Positions 1-12,427 of a stretch of DNA of 64,000 nt are shown in pieces. The position numbers and the translations under genes are program-made. Source of the stretch: Primulina eburnea. Taxonomy: Eukaryota > Streptophyta > Magnoliopsida > Lamiales > Gesneriaceae. The stretch covers positions 50,232,386-50,296,385 of the forward strand of contig NC_133103.1 in NCBI RefSeq assembly GCF_022965805.1, read 5' to 3'. The notes under the pieces are model-generated. The model saw only the letters and a program-made list of their open reading frames with translations. It was not told the origin of the DNA and did no database searches. Numbering within the stretch: position 1 is the stretch's first letter; each line of letters begins with the position of its first letter.

Positions 1-550
1 AAATCAGATGTAACTTAATAATCAGGTATAAATCTTCGAAAGGAGTTACTCCTGGATAATCAAGAAATGCCAGTGTAGGTTTCAAGACAAAGAAACATTG
101 TAATATTGGTTTTATCTGCAGATTTTTAGAAGACAGATCACCATCTTCCTAACATATTTGTGACAGTTTAAATTCAGCCAAACATAGAAACAGACAGGCT
201 TCAAGTAAATGCGCCATCATATGCTTCCAAAGGATGGTACAACCAAAAAAGTAAAAGTAAACCGAAACATCACATGCACTTAAAAATAAACTAATCATCA
301 TGCATTCAGATTAGATTGTGCCACTAACATAAACAGGTTGAAGCCAAAGTAAATTACCGATTCTTTATGTAGCATTTAGAGGAACATTTCGCCCAGCATA
401 TCTTCAACTTTCCGAGACTTAGTAGCATATATCACAACAAACAAGTTCCTTATCACTTACATGATGTTGCTTTTATTTTCTAAGTTAATTGTTGCACTTC
501 CTCTTAGATTTCAAAATTATACAAGAGATATAGGAATTGAGAAGTATTAC
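1..550 (-). other. COQ6 intron 4 (part)
   Basis: AT-rich sequence downstream of the exon 4 donor. No further COQ6 exon or other gene could be recognised here. Confidence 0.5.
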
Positions 551-3500
551 CTTTGAAATACTCTATAGTTGTCGGGGTTACTGTACTAACCCTTGAATCT
601 GGAGGATCCTCTTTCTCTATGTAATCTTTACTCAGTAAAATAGGATTGCTATCAATTATAGCAATATGTAGTTGCTTCGTCAATGGCGAGCTTGCTGCAA
701 GAATGTGTAAGATATTCATATATGATTCAACTGCACATAAAACATTTACTTTTTAATATGAAATTGGTAAGCATGCATCAAAACTTATAAAATCATTCTT
801 CTCCAATATGCAACAGAGATCAGCGAGGAAAAATGGTAAAATAAAGATGTCTTCAGTCTCAAGAATAAAATAAACGACCAACAAGGTTTCATAATTGCAA
901 AGTATAGACTTCACAATTTTTTAAAGTGGAAGTCACATAAAGAAGAGTAAATAACTTTAAGCTCCTTTTCAAATGCACATGCATTTTAACAAAATATATA
1001 TAGCTTCATGACAAGTGCAAAGTTCTAACTTGAAATTGGAGCACACTGCCAATGTCAAAGCTCAAAAAACAGGTTTGGAAAGTTGGAGCACGTGGCCAAT
1101 AGATATTATAGTTATGATTTTATGGTATTCCAATAGCTTTGGTTTCCCAGCCCCGGTGGCATTCCACTAGTTGATGATAGTTATAGCCGCGATATGGTAA
1201 ACTAAATTTCCTGGCCTCAGGTTAATAGAAGCTGATGAGCATTAAGGCCCACTGGTATTCCAATCACAGGTGTTTGTATCGTATTTCGGTATGCATAGTT
1301 AAAGACACGAATTGTATCCTGGTGATGGTTTATATTCATTTAGTTGTTGGATTTATTAAAGAGGTAGTGCTATCAAAGAGTGTTCTTTGCCACGACATAA
1401 GCTTTACGTTTGATTTATGGCTAACTAAACTACTTTGTCTCTTTTATACTTGAGTTTACTGTATTTAGCACACCTTCTTAAGTTTTGATTTTACATGCAT
1501 TCGAGTCAAATTTAAAGGAGACAGAGGACAACTTGTGGAGCTAGGTTGAGATGTAGCTACACTTTTGATTATATTTTGTGATGGTAGCTATTAGAGAGAT
1601 ATTTCTATATAAGATTGTGTTATCAAACATATGAGACGAATTGTACATGGCATTATTTGTCAATGTATATGTATCGTGTTGATGCTTTTTATTTTGGAAA
1701 AAAAGGTCATTCAAGTTTATAGACCCGAATCAGGTAAACTAAATTCCTTATTTATAATAGCATGTCAGTGAGCCCCACACAAGGTGCCTAAAAGTCATAC
1801 TTGAATACTTAATAAAGTAAAAATCAAGATTTTTCATCTAAGTTCAGTATGTGAACATTAAAGGCCATAAGAAAATCTCAAAACACCAGCAAGATTAACA
1901 TGATGAGAAAATAATAACCCAAATCCTGTGATTGCAGCAGTATTAATAAAATGGCACATACCCAGAGAACATGCCAGAGCCATGCCGACCATGCCACCTC
2001 CAACAATAGCAACATCATACACACGATCATCTCTAGAAAATTTCTGTTTGTCTGCAAGCTCCTTGTTATAGACAACAATTAAAGAGTTACTTTTGTGAAA
2101 AAACACTTCAAATAGGGTAAAAAAGCCTATGAGAATTCACATCACTATTTAATGCTGATGAAACCTAAGACACAAGAAGACCCGAAAAAATAAAAGCTTA
2201 AAAATTATTTTGAAGGAGTAACAAATCTTCACAATTAATGGCAAGTGATCAGTGTATACAAAACCAAAAAAGTTAAAGGTTAGGGCTCAAAAACAAAGAA
2301 GAACACCAATTAATTTATGTAGGAAACTTCAGAAGTTGGAGAAACGGTATAGAATGGTATCCATAGTACATAAAACATCTACATTACGCCAAAAAGTAGT
2401 GGTGCTCCATCCAACTCCAAAGATTTTTAAAGGAGTATTGTTCTCCAAAAAATGAAACTTTGTAAGTGGTAAGTCTACTATTGTCCCCAAGCACGAGTAG
2501 GCACATCAGAACATGATGAGCAAAAAAAAAAAATTAAGGAAGGAAAAACACTTCAGAAGAAAAGGGGGAAGTAGAACTGCTCAATGTTCACAAAAGCTAC
2601 CGTATTCCTAAATAGTTTAATAACTGAAAACTAGAAAATTAAACAAAGGTATTTGCTAACAAAAAAATTCGCCATTAGTCCCCGAGGATTTTCTGATCCT
2701 TTCCCTCGTTTTGTATATTGTGAATTTCTATTTTCTAATTTTAATACTGATCAGAAAGAATTCTGACTTACAATATGAAGCACCATACAGTAATATATTT
2801 ATGAAGAATCAAGAAAAATAGGAATCCCGTTATTATTTTACCCTCCACTCTTCAAAGGCACCTTTAAATTGACTTAACAAAATGAGTTTCATCATCTCAT
2901 TCAAGAAAATAGTATCAGATGATAAGCAGTTATATAAAAAACCATGAATCTTAAAGCTCGAGGAGGAGAAATTACATGGAAACATATTGAAAGTTATAGC
3001 GTAAAATGAGAACAACAATTGTAATGGCAAGAATCACAAAATGCAATACCCAAAAATGATTCAAAGACTCGCCTCCTGTCTGAAAGTACTGGAAGTTGAA
3101 AAAATATCATAGAGAAAGGTAAAGTAAAGACGAGACTAACTTGATCACTGTCAGAACCAGGCAACTTTACACCTGCACCGCTGCATAGAGTTCTCTGTGC
3201 AAATTTCAAGACATGGGTATTGAATGCCACTCTGCATGTAGTTATCCTTGTCCAAACACCAAATAGAAAACATTCAAGAAAGATCCAAACATCGAGTTTG
3301 TTTATTTATACTCATAATGTCTGGTAACTTCAATGATCATATGGAATTGAAATTCACTAACATATGGAGAGAGACAACTTAATAGGGGAATTGACACAAA
3401 GAGCCCTAGTCAAGCATAAGTTTTAAAATAATGACCTCCATTTGTAAAAATAGACATGATCCTAAGCATATGATGACAAGTTTTTAGTAAGACGGAAGTA

Positions 3501-5410
3501 ATTTTTATTATTCAAATTTGACAAGGACTATTTTGTAAAATGTCCCCAACTTAATGAATATTCAAGGTCCAAGTTTCCTAAAACCGAAAAACATATTTGT
3601 GACATTAAAACACAAGAATAGGTAGACAAACAAGACCCAAAGAGATAAATTTGAAAAACAAACACTTAATGTATACTCATATTGCATCCACGGAAATCGG
3701 TTAATCGAAAACAAAACAAAATCTTCGCTCTTAAAATTTATGATTATGATCTACAAATTGTTTTCAATTTAAATTAATAAAAAAAGCCAAGCAAACAAGA
3801 AGGGAAAAAACAATCAGCTCCATAAGCACCAAGATACATTCTAAAGTAACAACAATATCAAATTTCATCTCAAAACCATGGCTCCAATACAGTTCACATT
3901 CAGGCGCAACCTCTAGGGGTGTTCAAATTTCGGTTAAAACCGAAAAAACCGGCCGAACCGTAAAATTCGGTTTTCTCGGTTATTTGACCGGTTTCGGTTT
4001 CTATATTACGCATTTTCGGTTTTCCGGTTCGTTTTTCGGTTTTTTTTAAAAAAAAAACCGAAATAACCGAAAAACCGAATATATGAGAATTATTTGTTTT
4101 TTTTATTATATTGTACTCCAAAAATGTCCCAACTTAAAAATTAAAAATAAAACTTAAAATTAAGTAAATAATTAATTAATTTATTTATTTAGGTTTTGAC
4201 ATTCAAAATTTCAACCGGACAGTCGCAAACCTTTGTTGAATTATTGTGCTTGTGCCTTGCTTCACACATTCTCTTTTCAATAAACCAACAACACAAGTAG
4301 ATTGGAGAAGAAGAAATATGTGTTGCTTTGGTAGTTCTCTGCTCTCTAATCTATATATTGTGCATGGTATTTGTTTATGATAAAATTATTTTCTTACTTT
4401 TTTTTACCGTAGATTGAGTGATTATGGGTTTTCCCATTTTTAATTTTCTGGTTTATGGGGTTTTCTCTGTTGGGAAAAAGTGGGTGTTTGGACAAGATTC
4501 AAGTATGCATACATGTTGTTCGATAATATGCCTTTTGTCATTGACTCATTAATTGTGATGAAAAAAAACGGGAGTATGCATATAATGGGTTGATAATTTA
4601 ATTTCCATATACATGAGAATTTTTGTTGCAGAAGTTGATAAATCCAGTGTTGGAATTATTCACTATCAACATATCCAAATTCCAAATTGCTTATAATTGT
4701 CATAGCTGTAATTTTTATTATTTTGATGTTTGTGAGATACTTGACAAATTGGTAACACGAATGATAGCTATGTCTGTTTTTTATTACTTTATTTTTGTTT
4801 TTGTAAGATAATCAAACAAATTTGATTGTAGTTTTTTATTATATTTTTTTAAAATTTATAGCATACAACTTCATTTATAACTAAATTTATTACATAAACC
4901 GTAATAACCGACCGTAATAACCAAACCGTAATACAAAAGAACCAAACCGGACCGAATTAAAATGGTTTGGTTTAGGATTAAGCATTCGAAAAACCGTAAA
5001 CCGAAAAACCAAACCGAAGTTTATTAAAACCAAACCAAACCGACCGTTGCACACCCCTAGCAACCTCTTTCATTTTCTACACCAGAAGAAGCTAATTTCG
5101 CCAGTTCTTGTCACCCATTAATATCTTAAAATGCAGAACACAGCATCAAAGAAACTCGGAGCAAAAAAAAAATCAAAAACCATTTAAATGTAGCCTGAAA
5201 TTTCAAAAGAACCGGTGAAGAATAATCCCTGAAACTAAGCATGGTTCACCAAATTTACTTCATTGAATATCTGATACAACCCCAACATGGATAATCATAA
5301 ATTCAAAATAATATAATCCGGAAAAAAAAAATTAGAAGCAAATAATTCGACATACCAAATAGCTAATTGATCGAAAAAATCACAGAAACATTAGTTTCGT
5401 ACCTGTTCAT
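551..5410 (-). CDS. COQ6: Ubiquinone biosynthesis monooxygenase COQ6, 5' part (exons 1-4)
   Basis: COQ6 is the mitochondrial FAD-dependent hydroxylase that modifies the benzoquinone ring in coenzyme Q synthesis. Four coding exons read on the minus strand: 5403-5410 (ATG plus five bases), 3141-3231, 1962-2043 and 551-694. All junctions have GT/AG borders and the phases fit. Exons 1-2 encode about 33 residues resembling a mitochondrial presequence and starting MNRVAF. Exon 3 holds the FAD-binding Rossmann motif VAIVGGGMVGMALAC. Exon 4 holds HIAIIDSNP and DSRVSTVTPTTI, both typical of plant COQ6. The reading frame is open through all four exons. The remaining C-terminal two thirds must lie left of base 1; I found no further exon in 1-550. 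Intron 1 is about 2.2 kb and contains a hAT-type element. The family assignment is strong; the 8-bp first exon is inferred from splice sites and the MNR start shared with other plants. Confidence 0.85.
695..1961 (-). other. COQ6 intron 3
   Basis: Bounded by a GTATGT donor after exon 3 and a TTGCAG acceptor before exon 4 on the minus strand. Short open frames inside have no recognisable content. Confidence 0.7.
2044..3140 (-). other. COQ6 intron 2
   Basis: Bounded by a GTTAGT donor at 3140-3139 and an AACAG acceptor ending at 2044 on the minus strand. No gene is seen inside. Confidence 0.7.
3914..5059. mobile_element. Non-autonomous hAT-type element in COQ6 intron 1
   Basis: The 1146-bp element begins TAGGGGTG and ends CACCCCTA. 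It is flanked by a perfect 8-bp target-site duplication, gcaacctc, at 3906-3913 and 5060-5067. Both subterminal regions are packed with short CCGAAAACCGAA-type repeats in opposite orientation, as in other hAT MITEs. No transposase frame is visible. The same terminal word and repeat style recur at 16221 and 63232. Confidence 0.85.
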
Positions 5411-5690
5411 TCTAGGGAACCGATCGATTTGAAAGAAGCAGAAGAATGAGAATCCAAGTAACAGAAATCGAAAAGTTGGGTCAAAATTGCATTTTCAGAT
5501 TCTGTGCGCACTACGGGCTGAGCCCAACTTCAAATTCCAGTTGTTATTGGGCTATAGAATACTGCGGGTTAATGAATTCGAGTCGGGTCTAGCCCAAAAC
5601 AAATTTTGTAAAAGCCTAGATATAAAATGTTTGTGTTGAATGAAATAAAATCAAACACAAAATTTTCGATATGTTGTTCAAATATTACGC
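5411..5690 (-). promoter_or_regulatory. Presumed COQ6 5'UTR and promoter region
   Basis: This lies immediately upstream of the inferred COQ6 ATG. No clear TATA box was seen, as is common for housekeeping genes. The assignment is by position only. Confidence 0.35.
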
Positions 5691-5692
5691 CA

Positions 5693-5830
5693 ATATATCA
5701 TTTTTTGTAACATTCTTAATTAATGAGTTATAAATTTTTATATCATTTTTTGTAACATTCTTAATTAATGAGTTATAAATTTTTATATCATTTTTTGTAA
5801 CATTCTTAATTAATGAGTTATAAATTTTTT
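5693..5830. repeat. 45-bp tandem repeat, 3 copies
   Basis: A unit beginning atatcattttttgtaac repeats at 5695, 5740 and 5785 with a period of exactly 45 bp and almost no divergence. A degenerate inverted piece of the unit follows to about 5890. Confidence 0.85.
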
Positions 5831-5890
5831 AAAAAAAATTTGTAACTCATTATAATTAATGAGTTATAAATTTTTTTAAAAAAATTTATA

Positions 5891-6735
5891 AGCAATACAC
5901 GTGATAAATTTCTATTGGTGGTATACAGATTGTAGACAAAAATGTTACAGGAGATTTTCTCCATAATATTATGAAAAATTAATAATTTTGGCCTTGTATG
6001 TTGACATATTTCTGATTTTTGTCATAGATCTATTTTGTCAAATTTCAGTCTTAGTCTGCTATCTTTGTGTTTTTAATTTGTAATTTTGGTTCTTTTCTCG
6101 ACGTGGTATTAATATGTCACCGACGAAGCGCTGGCTTGATGTTGATGTATTCCTCACATCAGCACTTTCAATGAAAAATATTCGAAATTGCCAAAATATA
6201 GAAAATACAAAATTAAACTCAATTTTGAAAATACAATTGTATAAGGAAAAAGATATATGACGAAAATCACAATATAGCCTAATATTAATATATAGAATGG
6301 TTTTTAAAATTTATAGGACATAAATTTAAATAATTTTACAAAGTGAGGAAAAATTTAAGAATTTTCGATAATTCATAATTGGCAAATGGTTGTCAATTTT
6401 ATGATACCTATTGTGGGAATATTAGTTTCAAGAATAGAGACAGCATAATTATATCTGCCATCTTCTTATTATGAGTACAAATCACGACTTTAAATCAATT
6501 GCACACGCGCATGGTACTTTTTAACACTTTTACTTTAGAAAGTAATGATCATTATATAAAAAGAAGAAAAAGAAAAGGAAAAAGAAAAAGGAGGATATTT
6601 TTATAATGAATTTTTATTTTTATTTTTTGACATAAAATTTTATATAGAATTTAATTCTATTTCCCGCACAACCCCAAGCAATAAATTTTGGTAGAGCTTT
6701 TGTATAGGAAGAAGAACAAAATGTTATCTTGCTCA
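5891..6735. other. AT-rich spacer without genes
   Basis: No gene is seen. The stretch 5980-6200 resembles one at 25.4-25.7 kb and is probably an old dispersed repeat. A purine-rich (A/G) tract lies near 6560-6595. Confidence 0.4.
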
Positions 6736-6919
6736 AGGAGTTGGTCTCTTATGAGACGATCTCACGAAATTATATCTGTGAGACGGCTCAACCCTACCGA
6801 TTATTCACAATAAAAAGTAATATTATTAGCATAAAAATTAATATTTTTTCATGAATGACCCAAATAAAAGATCTGTCTCACAAAATACGACATGTGAGAC
6901 CGTCTCACATAAGTTTTTG
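6736..6919. mobile_element. Mutator-like MITE, TGTGAGACGGTCTCACA family, copy 1
   Basis: The 184-bp element is flanked by near-identical 9-bp duplications, tcttgctca (6727-6735) and tcttgctta (6920-6928). Its ends contain the self-complementary word gagacCGTCTCAC, and the interior has the family signature caataaaaagtaat. Related copies lie near 26.8, 39.9, 40.4, 43.3 and 56.1 kb. Confidence 0.75.
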
Positions 6920-7168
6920 TCTTGCTTAAGTTATGCATGAGCAGAGCTAAATTGAATTAAGCATGCCTATTTTGGCATTCCATATATGTATGTACACATT
7001 TTCGCATAAAAGACTTTGAGTTTGCTATATAATTTATGTAGAATATTGCTTCATATTGGGTGACAATAGTAAAATACACTTATTAGCACCGTGATCTCTA
7101 AATTTGTTCGTAATTGGCTAGCCTTCTAATAAGAATGACATTGGCTTGCTCACTATATCCCTATTATC

Positions 7169-7342
7169 GGTTAATGAGATCCTACCCATGTGGGCATTGC
7201 TTCCATGAGAGGATGGATGGCCAAGATCTTGCCAAACATACAATTTCAAAAAAAAAAAGTGGGTCCTACATATGCATGGACAAATCTTGACCATCCATCC
7301 TATCATGGGGGCAATGCCCGCATAGGTAGGATGAAATAAACC
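7169..7342. mobile_element. Mutator-like MITE (174 bp), second family
   Basis: Terminal inverted repeats start GGTTAATGAGATCCTACC on the left and GGTTTATTTCATCCTACC on the right, read inward. A perfect 9-bp duplication, cctattatc, flanks it at 7160-7168 and 7343-7351. The element inserted across the boundary of the solo LTR at 7348. Confidence 0.8.
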
Positions 7343-7347
7343 CCTAT

Positions 7348-8494
7348 TATCACACCTCGATATCGGGACGTATGACAACGACGTTATCTTACAATCACAT
7401 AGTTGCAAAACAGTAAGGCTCAGAAGTACAGAATTTTCAAACCAGAATAAATATTATCTTTACAACTTCAAAACAATCACATAATATATCACATCTACGG
7501 AATGTATAACATTAACTATGGTACGGAAGAATACAAATTGAATAAACTAATAACGAAAATGAAACTCAAACATTGGTTGTGCTCTTCTCTTATCTTATCA
7601 TCACCATAATTGGGTTTGTTCTTCATCCTTTAACTGGTCTTTATTTTTATTTGAGAGCGGGTGAGTGATATGGTCGTCACTCAATAAGCAAGAGAATTCC
7701 TCCCAGTCTTTAAAAATTATTTTTTTCAACAAAACAATAATAGCATATATATACAAAAAAAATCTTATTTTTCAAGAATAAACATGTATCATTATGCACG
7801 GATTAAATTATGAATTTCATGGCTAACTGATATCAGTCCCTTATATGTTCTATCATCTAAGCACTGAGGCCAGGAATCAAGAATATGGAATTTTCAAAAA
7901 TATATATTCATATCATTAGTTCACAAAGTTCCAGTGTTTCAGAAATATAGATTTCAAAAATCATATTTTAAAAACATATAATACATATATGCTAGTTGAT
8001 TTTAAAACATATATCTCCCATCAAAACGGAAAGCTCACTTACATAAATATGCTCCAAACACTTGAAAAAATTGCTAGAATTTTCTCTAATCGATCGCCTA
8101 AGCGGAAAGCCTATGTTACTTGAATTTGACAGATTTTTGACTCGATAACTTGGCAACACTCTTTCTTGAAATTTCGGTGTGATTTGGATGTGATTTTCTT
8201 GCATGTTGTGGATCTCTATATATAGGCCTCCAATGGTAAGGTAAAGGGTCAGTCAATTCATGGTCATTTATCTCACCTGAAATGTCCCTATTTATAGTCA
8301 TTAACTTCCTTTTAAAGATACTTATTCATGGACATTAACCTCCTCTTAAAGGCACGTATTCATGGTCATTAACTTCATCTTAAAAGACATTATTCAACCA
8401 AATAAATGACATAATGCAGCTTTTAGTCTCCATTATTACTCATTAATCATCATTACTTGGCGATTACAATATCATGGAGGCGAGGGGTCTCACA
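7348..8494 (-). repeat. Solo LTR of an LTR retrotransposon
   Basis: Read on the minus strand, the 1147-bp segment starts TGTGAGACCCCTCGCC and ends GAGGTGTGATA, probably a mutated ...TGACA terminus. A 5-bp duplication, cctat, lies at 7343-7347 and 8495-8499. No internal retrotransposon domain adjoins it, so it is read as a solo LTR. A related sequence (gagcgggtgattgatatgat) occurs at 63.88 kb. Confidence 0.7.
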
Positions 8495-8499
8495 CCTAT

Positions 8500-9498
8500 T
8501 TATGTTGCATTATTTTCAAATTTAATCCTCACACATGTAAGTATATTTGTACACATATGTGCTCGTCAAACAAATTCATTGGATAATCCTCACATAAACT
8601 CTTTAAGTTGTTTCCACTATAATATAAAATTTATAGTTACAATTTTACAAGAAACTACTATAGTTCTATTAGATGAGTATAATTATATTGTGGTCTTGTA
8701 GGACCGAGTGCTTACCGCTTTACCAAAAGCTATAGCTAGTGGTAATGGTGCAACTCAAATCTTTTAAACCGCACAGCAGTACAAGCACCATGGCTCGATC
8801 GCTCTACCAAACAAGGACAATTATTGCACCCAACAGGTCTCTTTTCAACTCCGTGAGGATCATAAGATGAAAAAATTGTGGCTTCTTTTCAACTCTATGA
8901 GGATCATAAGATGAAAATTTTGGTATTGTTGTAAGTTGTGTGTACAAGATCTTGTCCACATTAATTAGGGGTTTGTCACTTGCACACGTGCATGGATTTC
9001 TTATTTATGAGTTGAATAATTGTACTGCACGCTAACTATAACTAAAATTTCTTACGGTACTATTATTTTATGCACGGGGTATCGTGACGTGAGATTTATT
9101 GATTTTCGATAATTAGATGTGCACAAAAAAAAATGTTACACTAAAAAAGTTTAACATAAAATACTGACTTTGATCTATCCTAGTAGATTAGCTAAATCAG
9201 GTGGTTGAGTTTAACATCATGAAACTTAATATCTAAGTGTCGAGCTTGCAATTATATATAAATATGACCCAATTTTATGATTATGTGGAAATTTAGTGAT
9301 ATTTTTTTGAAAAGTTTCTGTTTTTTACAAGTACAAAAAATAATGGAAATGGTGATAGGAATAACGTAGTTACGCTTATCGTAGATATAAATTCGATTTA
9401 TTATTCTTAATTGATGGTTACATATTAATTACATCTAGCAATTATTATATAGTTTTGTCTTTTTACCTCAACTTAATTACATAAGATAGAATTATATA
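8500..9498. other. Gene-free spacer with a short direct duplication
   Basis: No gene is seen. About 50 bp (cttttcaactc...aggatcataagatg) is repeated in direct orientation near 8840 and 8885. Confidence 0.4.
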
Positions 9499-10602
9499 TG
9501 TAAGTATTATTTTGTCCGACAGATATTAATAAATAATGAGAATATCAGAATATGATGTAAAAAGGAGAATTTGTGTTTTGTCAGAATTAAATGTTGTGCC
9601 AGATGTTACAACATCTCGGACAACATCTACATGCAGCGGAAAATTAACTTTTATAACACAAATTGACTTGAAACAAATAGATGGACACTATTAAATATGC
9701 ACAAGTATAAATACTTGTGCGGGTGCGGTGCCTTATGGCAAAAATTAATCACTAGAAAAATCAATTGTTTACAAAAAATCTAACACTAGTGATTATGACA
9801 AAAATCAATTTCCTCAATAAGTTGAGGAAATAAAGCTTTCTAAAAACAACCAACAATATTAAAACATGAATAAGAAAGCAAAAACGAGATCCCTAAAAAC
9901 ACGAGCAGCTAAACACGATCTTCAGCCAACATCGTTACGGATGTTGTCTGTAGATGTTGGCAACATTCAGGGCAACACGTAAACCAGCACAGCAACGTCT
10001 CTTGAATAAAGTTTTCTCTGAAATTCTGAACGTGCACATGTGAGTGAATATTTGACCGAGAGAAAAGACCACCACGAAGAACTCCCACGAAAATCTTCTC
10101 ACGTGAAAACTCTTCACGAAAACTTTCCACGAAAAACTCCTCCACTAAAACTCTATGAATTTCTCTTAGTCTCTCTCTCTACAATCTTCTCTCTATTCAC
10201 CCACTGTCACATCACGTTGATCACCTCTTCTATATAGCTTTCATCTCTCCTAAAATTTATCTTCCATAAAGAAATCTATAAGATATGGTAAACAAGAATT
10301 CTATTAGAAACAAATCAATAATACCATATCATGTAAATCATTATCATAAATATTATATCTTGATGATATTTATCACAAAGATAATATCTAGAAATGTAAA
10401 ACCCAATATTGCACATAATATTATCAATAGGAAAATAAATTCAAGGAAGATATTATATCACAGTAAAATCTTAACTATCTATAAAGGCAAAACCATAATT
10501 AAATATTATACTCAATCAAATCCACAAGGAAATATATTATTAAGGAAATCATTTAAGATAAGAAATTGTATCAATTAAATAAGGAAAATATATTTCCCTT
10601 CA
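9499..10602 (-). repeat. 3' LTR of outer copia element
   Basis: The 1104-bp LTR runs TGTAAG...CTTCA on the plus strand. It nearly matches 23286-24383. A TATATAG box lies at 10231-10237 on the minus strand. Two palindromic words occur near 9591-9630 and 9939-9979. Confidence 0.9.
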
Positions 10603-10620
10603 ATCTCCCCCTTTTTGCCT
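10603..10620 (-). other. Polypurine tract of outer copia
   Basis: Read on the minus strand, the sequence just before the 3' LTR is AGGCAAAAAGGGGGAGAT, in the expected position for plus-strand priming. Confidence 0.7.
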
Positions 10621-10672
10621 TTCTAGACAAAATCAAATCAAACTCAATTTCTCAGTTAATCTCCAGTTAACT

Positions 10673-12178
10673 TGTAAGGCTCGAGATTAATAGTTCTCAT
10701 CGACATAATACTCGGAATATATATGCGTAGGTATATATATATAATGAGGAGTGTTTAGTGAGATGAGAATAAGAAATACATGGACAAGAGGAGAAAACCT
10801 TAAAAATTTGGACAGAACAGTTGGCGCATATGCGCGGAAAGAGTGGCGCATATGCGCGACATCTACAGTAGCATTGGCGCATATGCGCGGAGAGAAGCGG
10901 CGCATATGCGCGACACCTCCAGTAACAATGGCGCATATGCGCGAGAAAAGTGGCGCATATGCGCGAAGTGTTAAATTCTGCATGGCCGAGACCAGTAGGT
11001 CTCGCGCATATGCGCGGGTGATGTCGCGCATATGCGCGAGACGTGTACATCAAAGAACAAGCCATTTGTCCTCAACCATGCAAGATATATATAGAGTTGT
11101 CTCTATTCCTTGCCATTTCAGAAGCAAAATCGGGAGAGAGAGAGATTCCAGGGAGAAGAAAGGTTCTTTCAATTCAAAGTTAATTAGTGCAAGATTTTCT
11201 TATCCAAACTAAAATCTAAGTATAGATTTGGACTCCTCTCACTCCAAGCTACAAGGTGATATTCGTATTGGCGACCGTGACAGCGATTCTACGACGAAAG
11301 GTATAGTACATGTTTTGTTTGGGGAATCACGACTCAAATGAGATCACATTTGAGTTTCCCAACCAAAATCACATACTTGTTTTATTGTTCATACCTTGAT
11401 ATGATTATGATTGTTATAGATTTGTTTATAGAATTTGTATGCAGATCTTGCTATGCTTTGTTTACAGATCGTGTAGCATTGCATTATGCTTGTTTACAGA
11501 TTTTGTATTCATGCATTAAGATAGGGCAGTCTGGAGATCAGGCAGACTACTAGATGTTCGGCGATATCTCAGCTTAGGGGAAGATCACCGCCCCTATTGT
11601 AGACGCGGATACAGATCAGGCCGAAGTCTAGGAATAAGACGTACAGCACCTCGATTGGTAGGGTAGGTGACAGCCAGTGACGTCTTATTCACAACGGGAT
11701 CCCTAGAGTTCTAGTCGAGTCGAGTCTAGACATGATTAGATTCACATTGTATGATTTTATATGAATGACATTCATATCAGCATGTTTCATGTTTGATTGT
11801 TTATATGCATGTTACATGTTTATACTGGGATTTGTTCTCACCGGTTTTCCGGCTGTTGTTATGTCTGTATGTGTGCATAACAACAGGTGGGGCAGGATCT
11901 GGGTCGAGACAGAGATGATCGTGATAGCGTGGTGATCTCGGGCGCAGCAGAGGACTAGTGGTTCTTTTGTTAGACTTGTACTACCGTTTGTTTATAGATG
12001 GTATTGAACACTAGTTGTAAGAACAAGACTTGTACTTCATGTTTATATTGTAAGTTAAACTAAGAATTATGTTTGTTTAGTTACATTTGATTTATTGTAA
12101 AAAGCAAAAATTTGACCCACGTTTTTAATAGCAATCCATTTAATCCCAAGAAAAAGAATTAGAGCCCGGGTCCCCACA
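10673..12178 (+). repeat. 5' LTR of gypsy element
   Basis: The 1506-bp LTR runs TGTAAGGCTC...TCCCCACA. It carries eight perfect GCGCATATGCGC palindromes between 10824 and 11037 and a TATATATA box at 11086-11093. Confidence 0.92.
10824..11037. repeat. Array of eight GCGCATATGCGC palindromes in gypsy U3
   Basis: Perfect 12-bp palindromes start at 10824, 10846, 10877, 10900, 10931, 10953, 11004 and 11026. They fall into four pairs, 22-23 bp apart within a pair, and the first three pairs repeat every 53-54 bp. The array ends about 46-49 bp before the TATA box. Confidence 0.95.
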
Positions 12179-12183
12179 ACAGG

Positions 12184-12195
12184 TGGTATCAGAGC
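12184..12195 (+). other. Primer-binding site (initiator tRNA-Met) of gypsy element
   Basis: TGGTATCAGAGC starts five bases after the 5' LTR end. It is complementary to the 3' end of plant initiator methionine tRNA. Confidence 0.85.
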
Positions 12196-12427
12196 AGAGA
12201 GTTCCTTTAGACTGAGATAGGATAGAATGAGCGGGGTAGATCGAGTCTTCTTCCTTGCTTATGATGTGCTAGCATGATTATTGCTTTCCTATTACATGTT
12301 GTTTGTGTTTGATTTCTTTCAGCATGTGATAAACTGAATCAGAACTGATTCTAGATCAGAGGTAACTGACTAGAGGATGGCTGAGACAGTTGTATATATT
12401 GTATACTAATCCTTTGGATTACTAGAT

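Noticed and set aside
2994..3230. COQ6 exon 2 as a first exon starting at 3230
   Set aside because: The codon at 3230-3228 is GTG, an AG acceptor lies immediately before it, and a frame-matching ATG micro-exon with a GT donor exists at 5410.
8697..8830. tRNA-like or SINE-like phrase (gaccgagtgcttaccgc...)
   Set aside because: No complete A and B box pair, poly(A) tail or target duplication could be found.
10824..11037. Regularly spaced repeats that could suggest a CRISPR array
   Set aside because: Repeats are only 12 bp, the spacers are themselves repeated, no cas genes exist, and the context is a plant LTR.
10687..11212. Long overlapping open frames on both strands in the gypsy LTR (and again near 17.4 kb and 44.4 kb), with repeating RAYA/AHMR or RICA peptides
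   Set aside because: They arise because the palindromic GCGCATATGCGC arrays contain no stop codons in several frames on either strand. No domain, conserved start or codon bias supports a protein.
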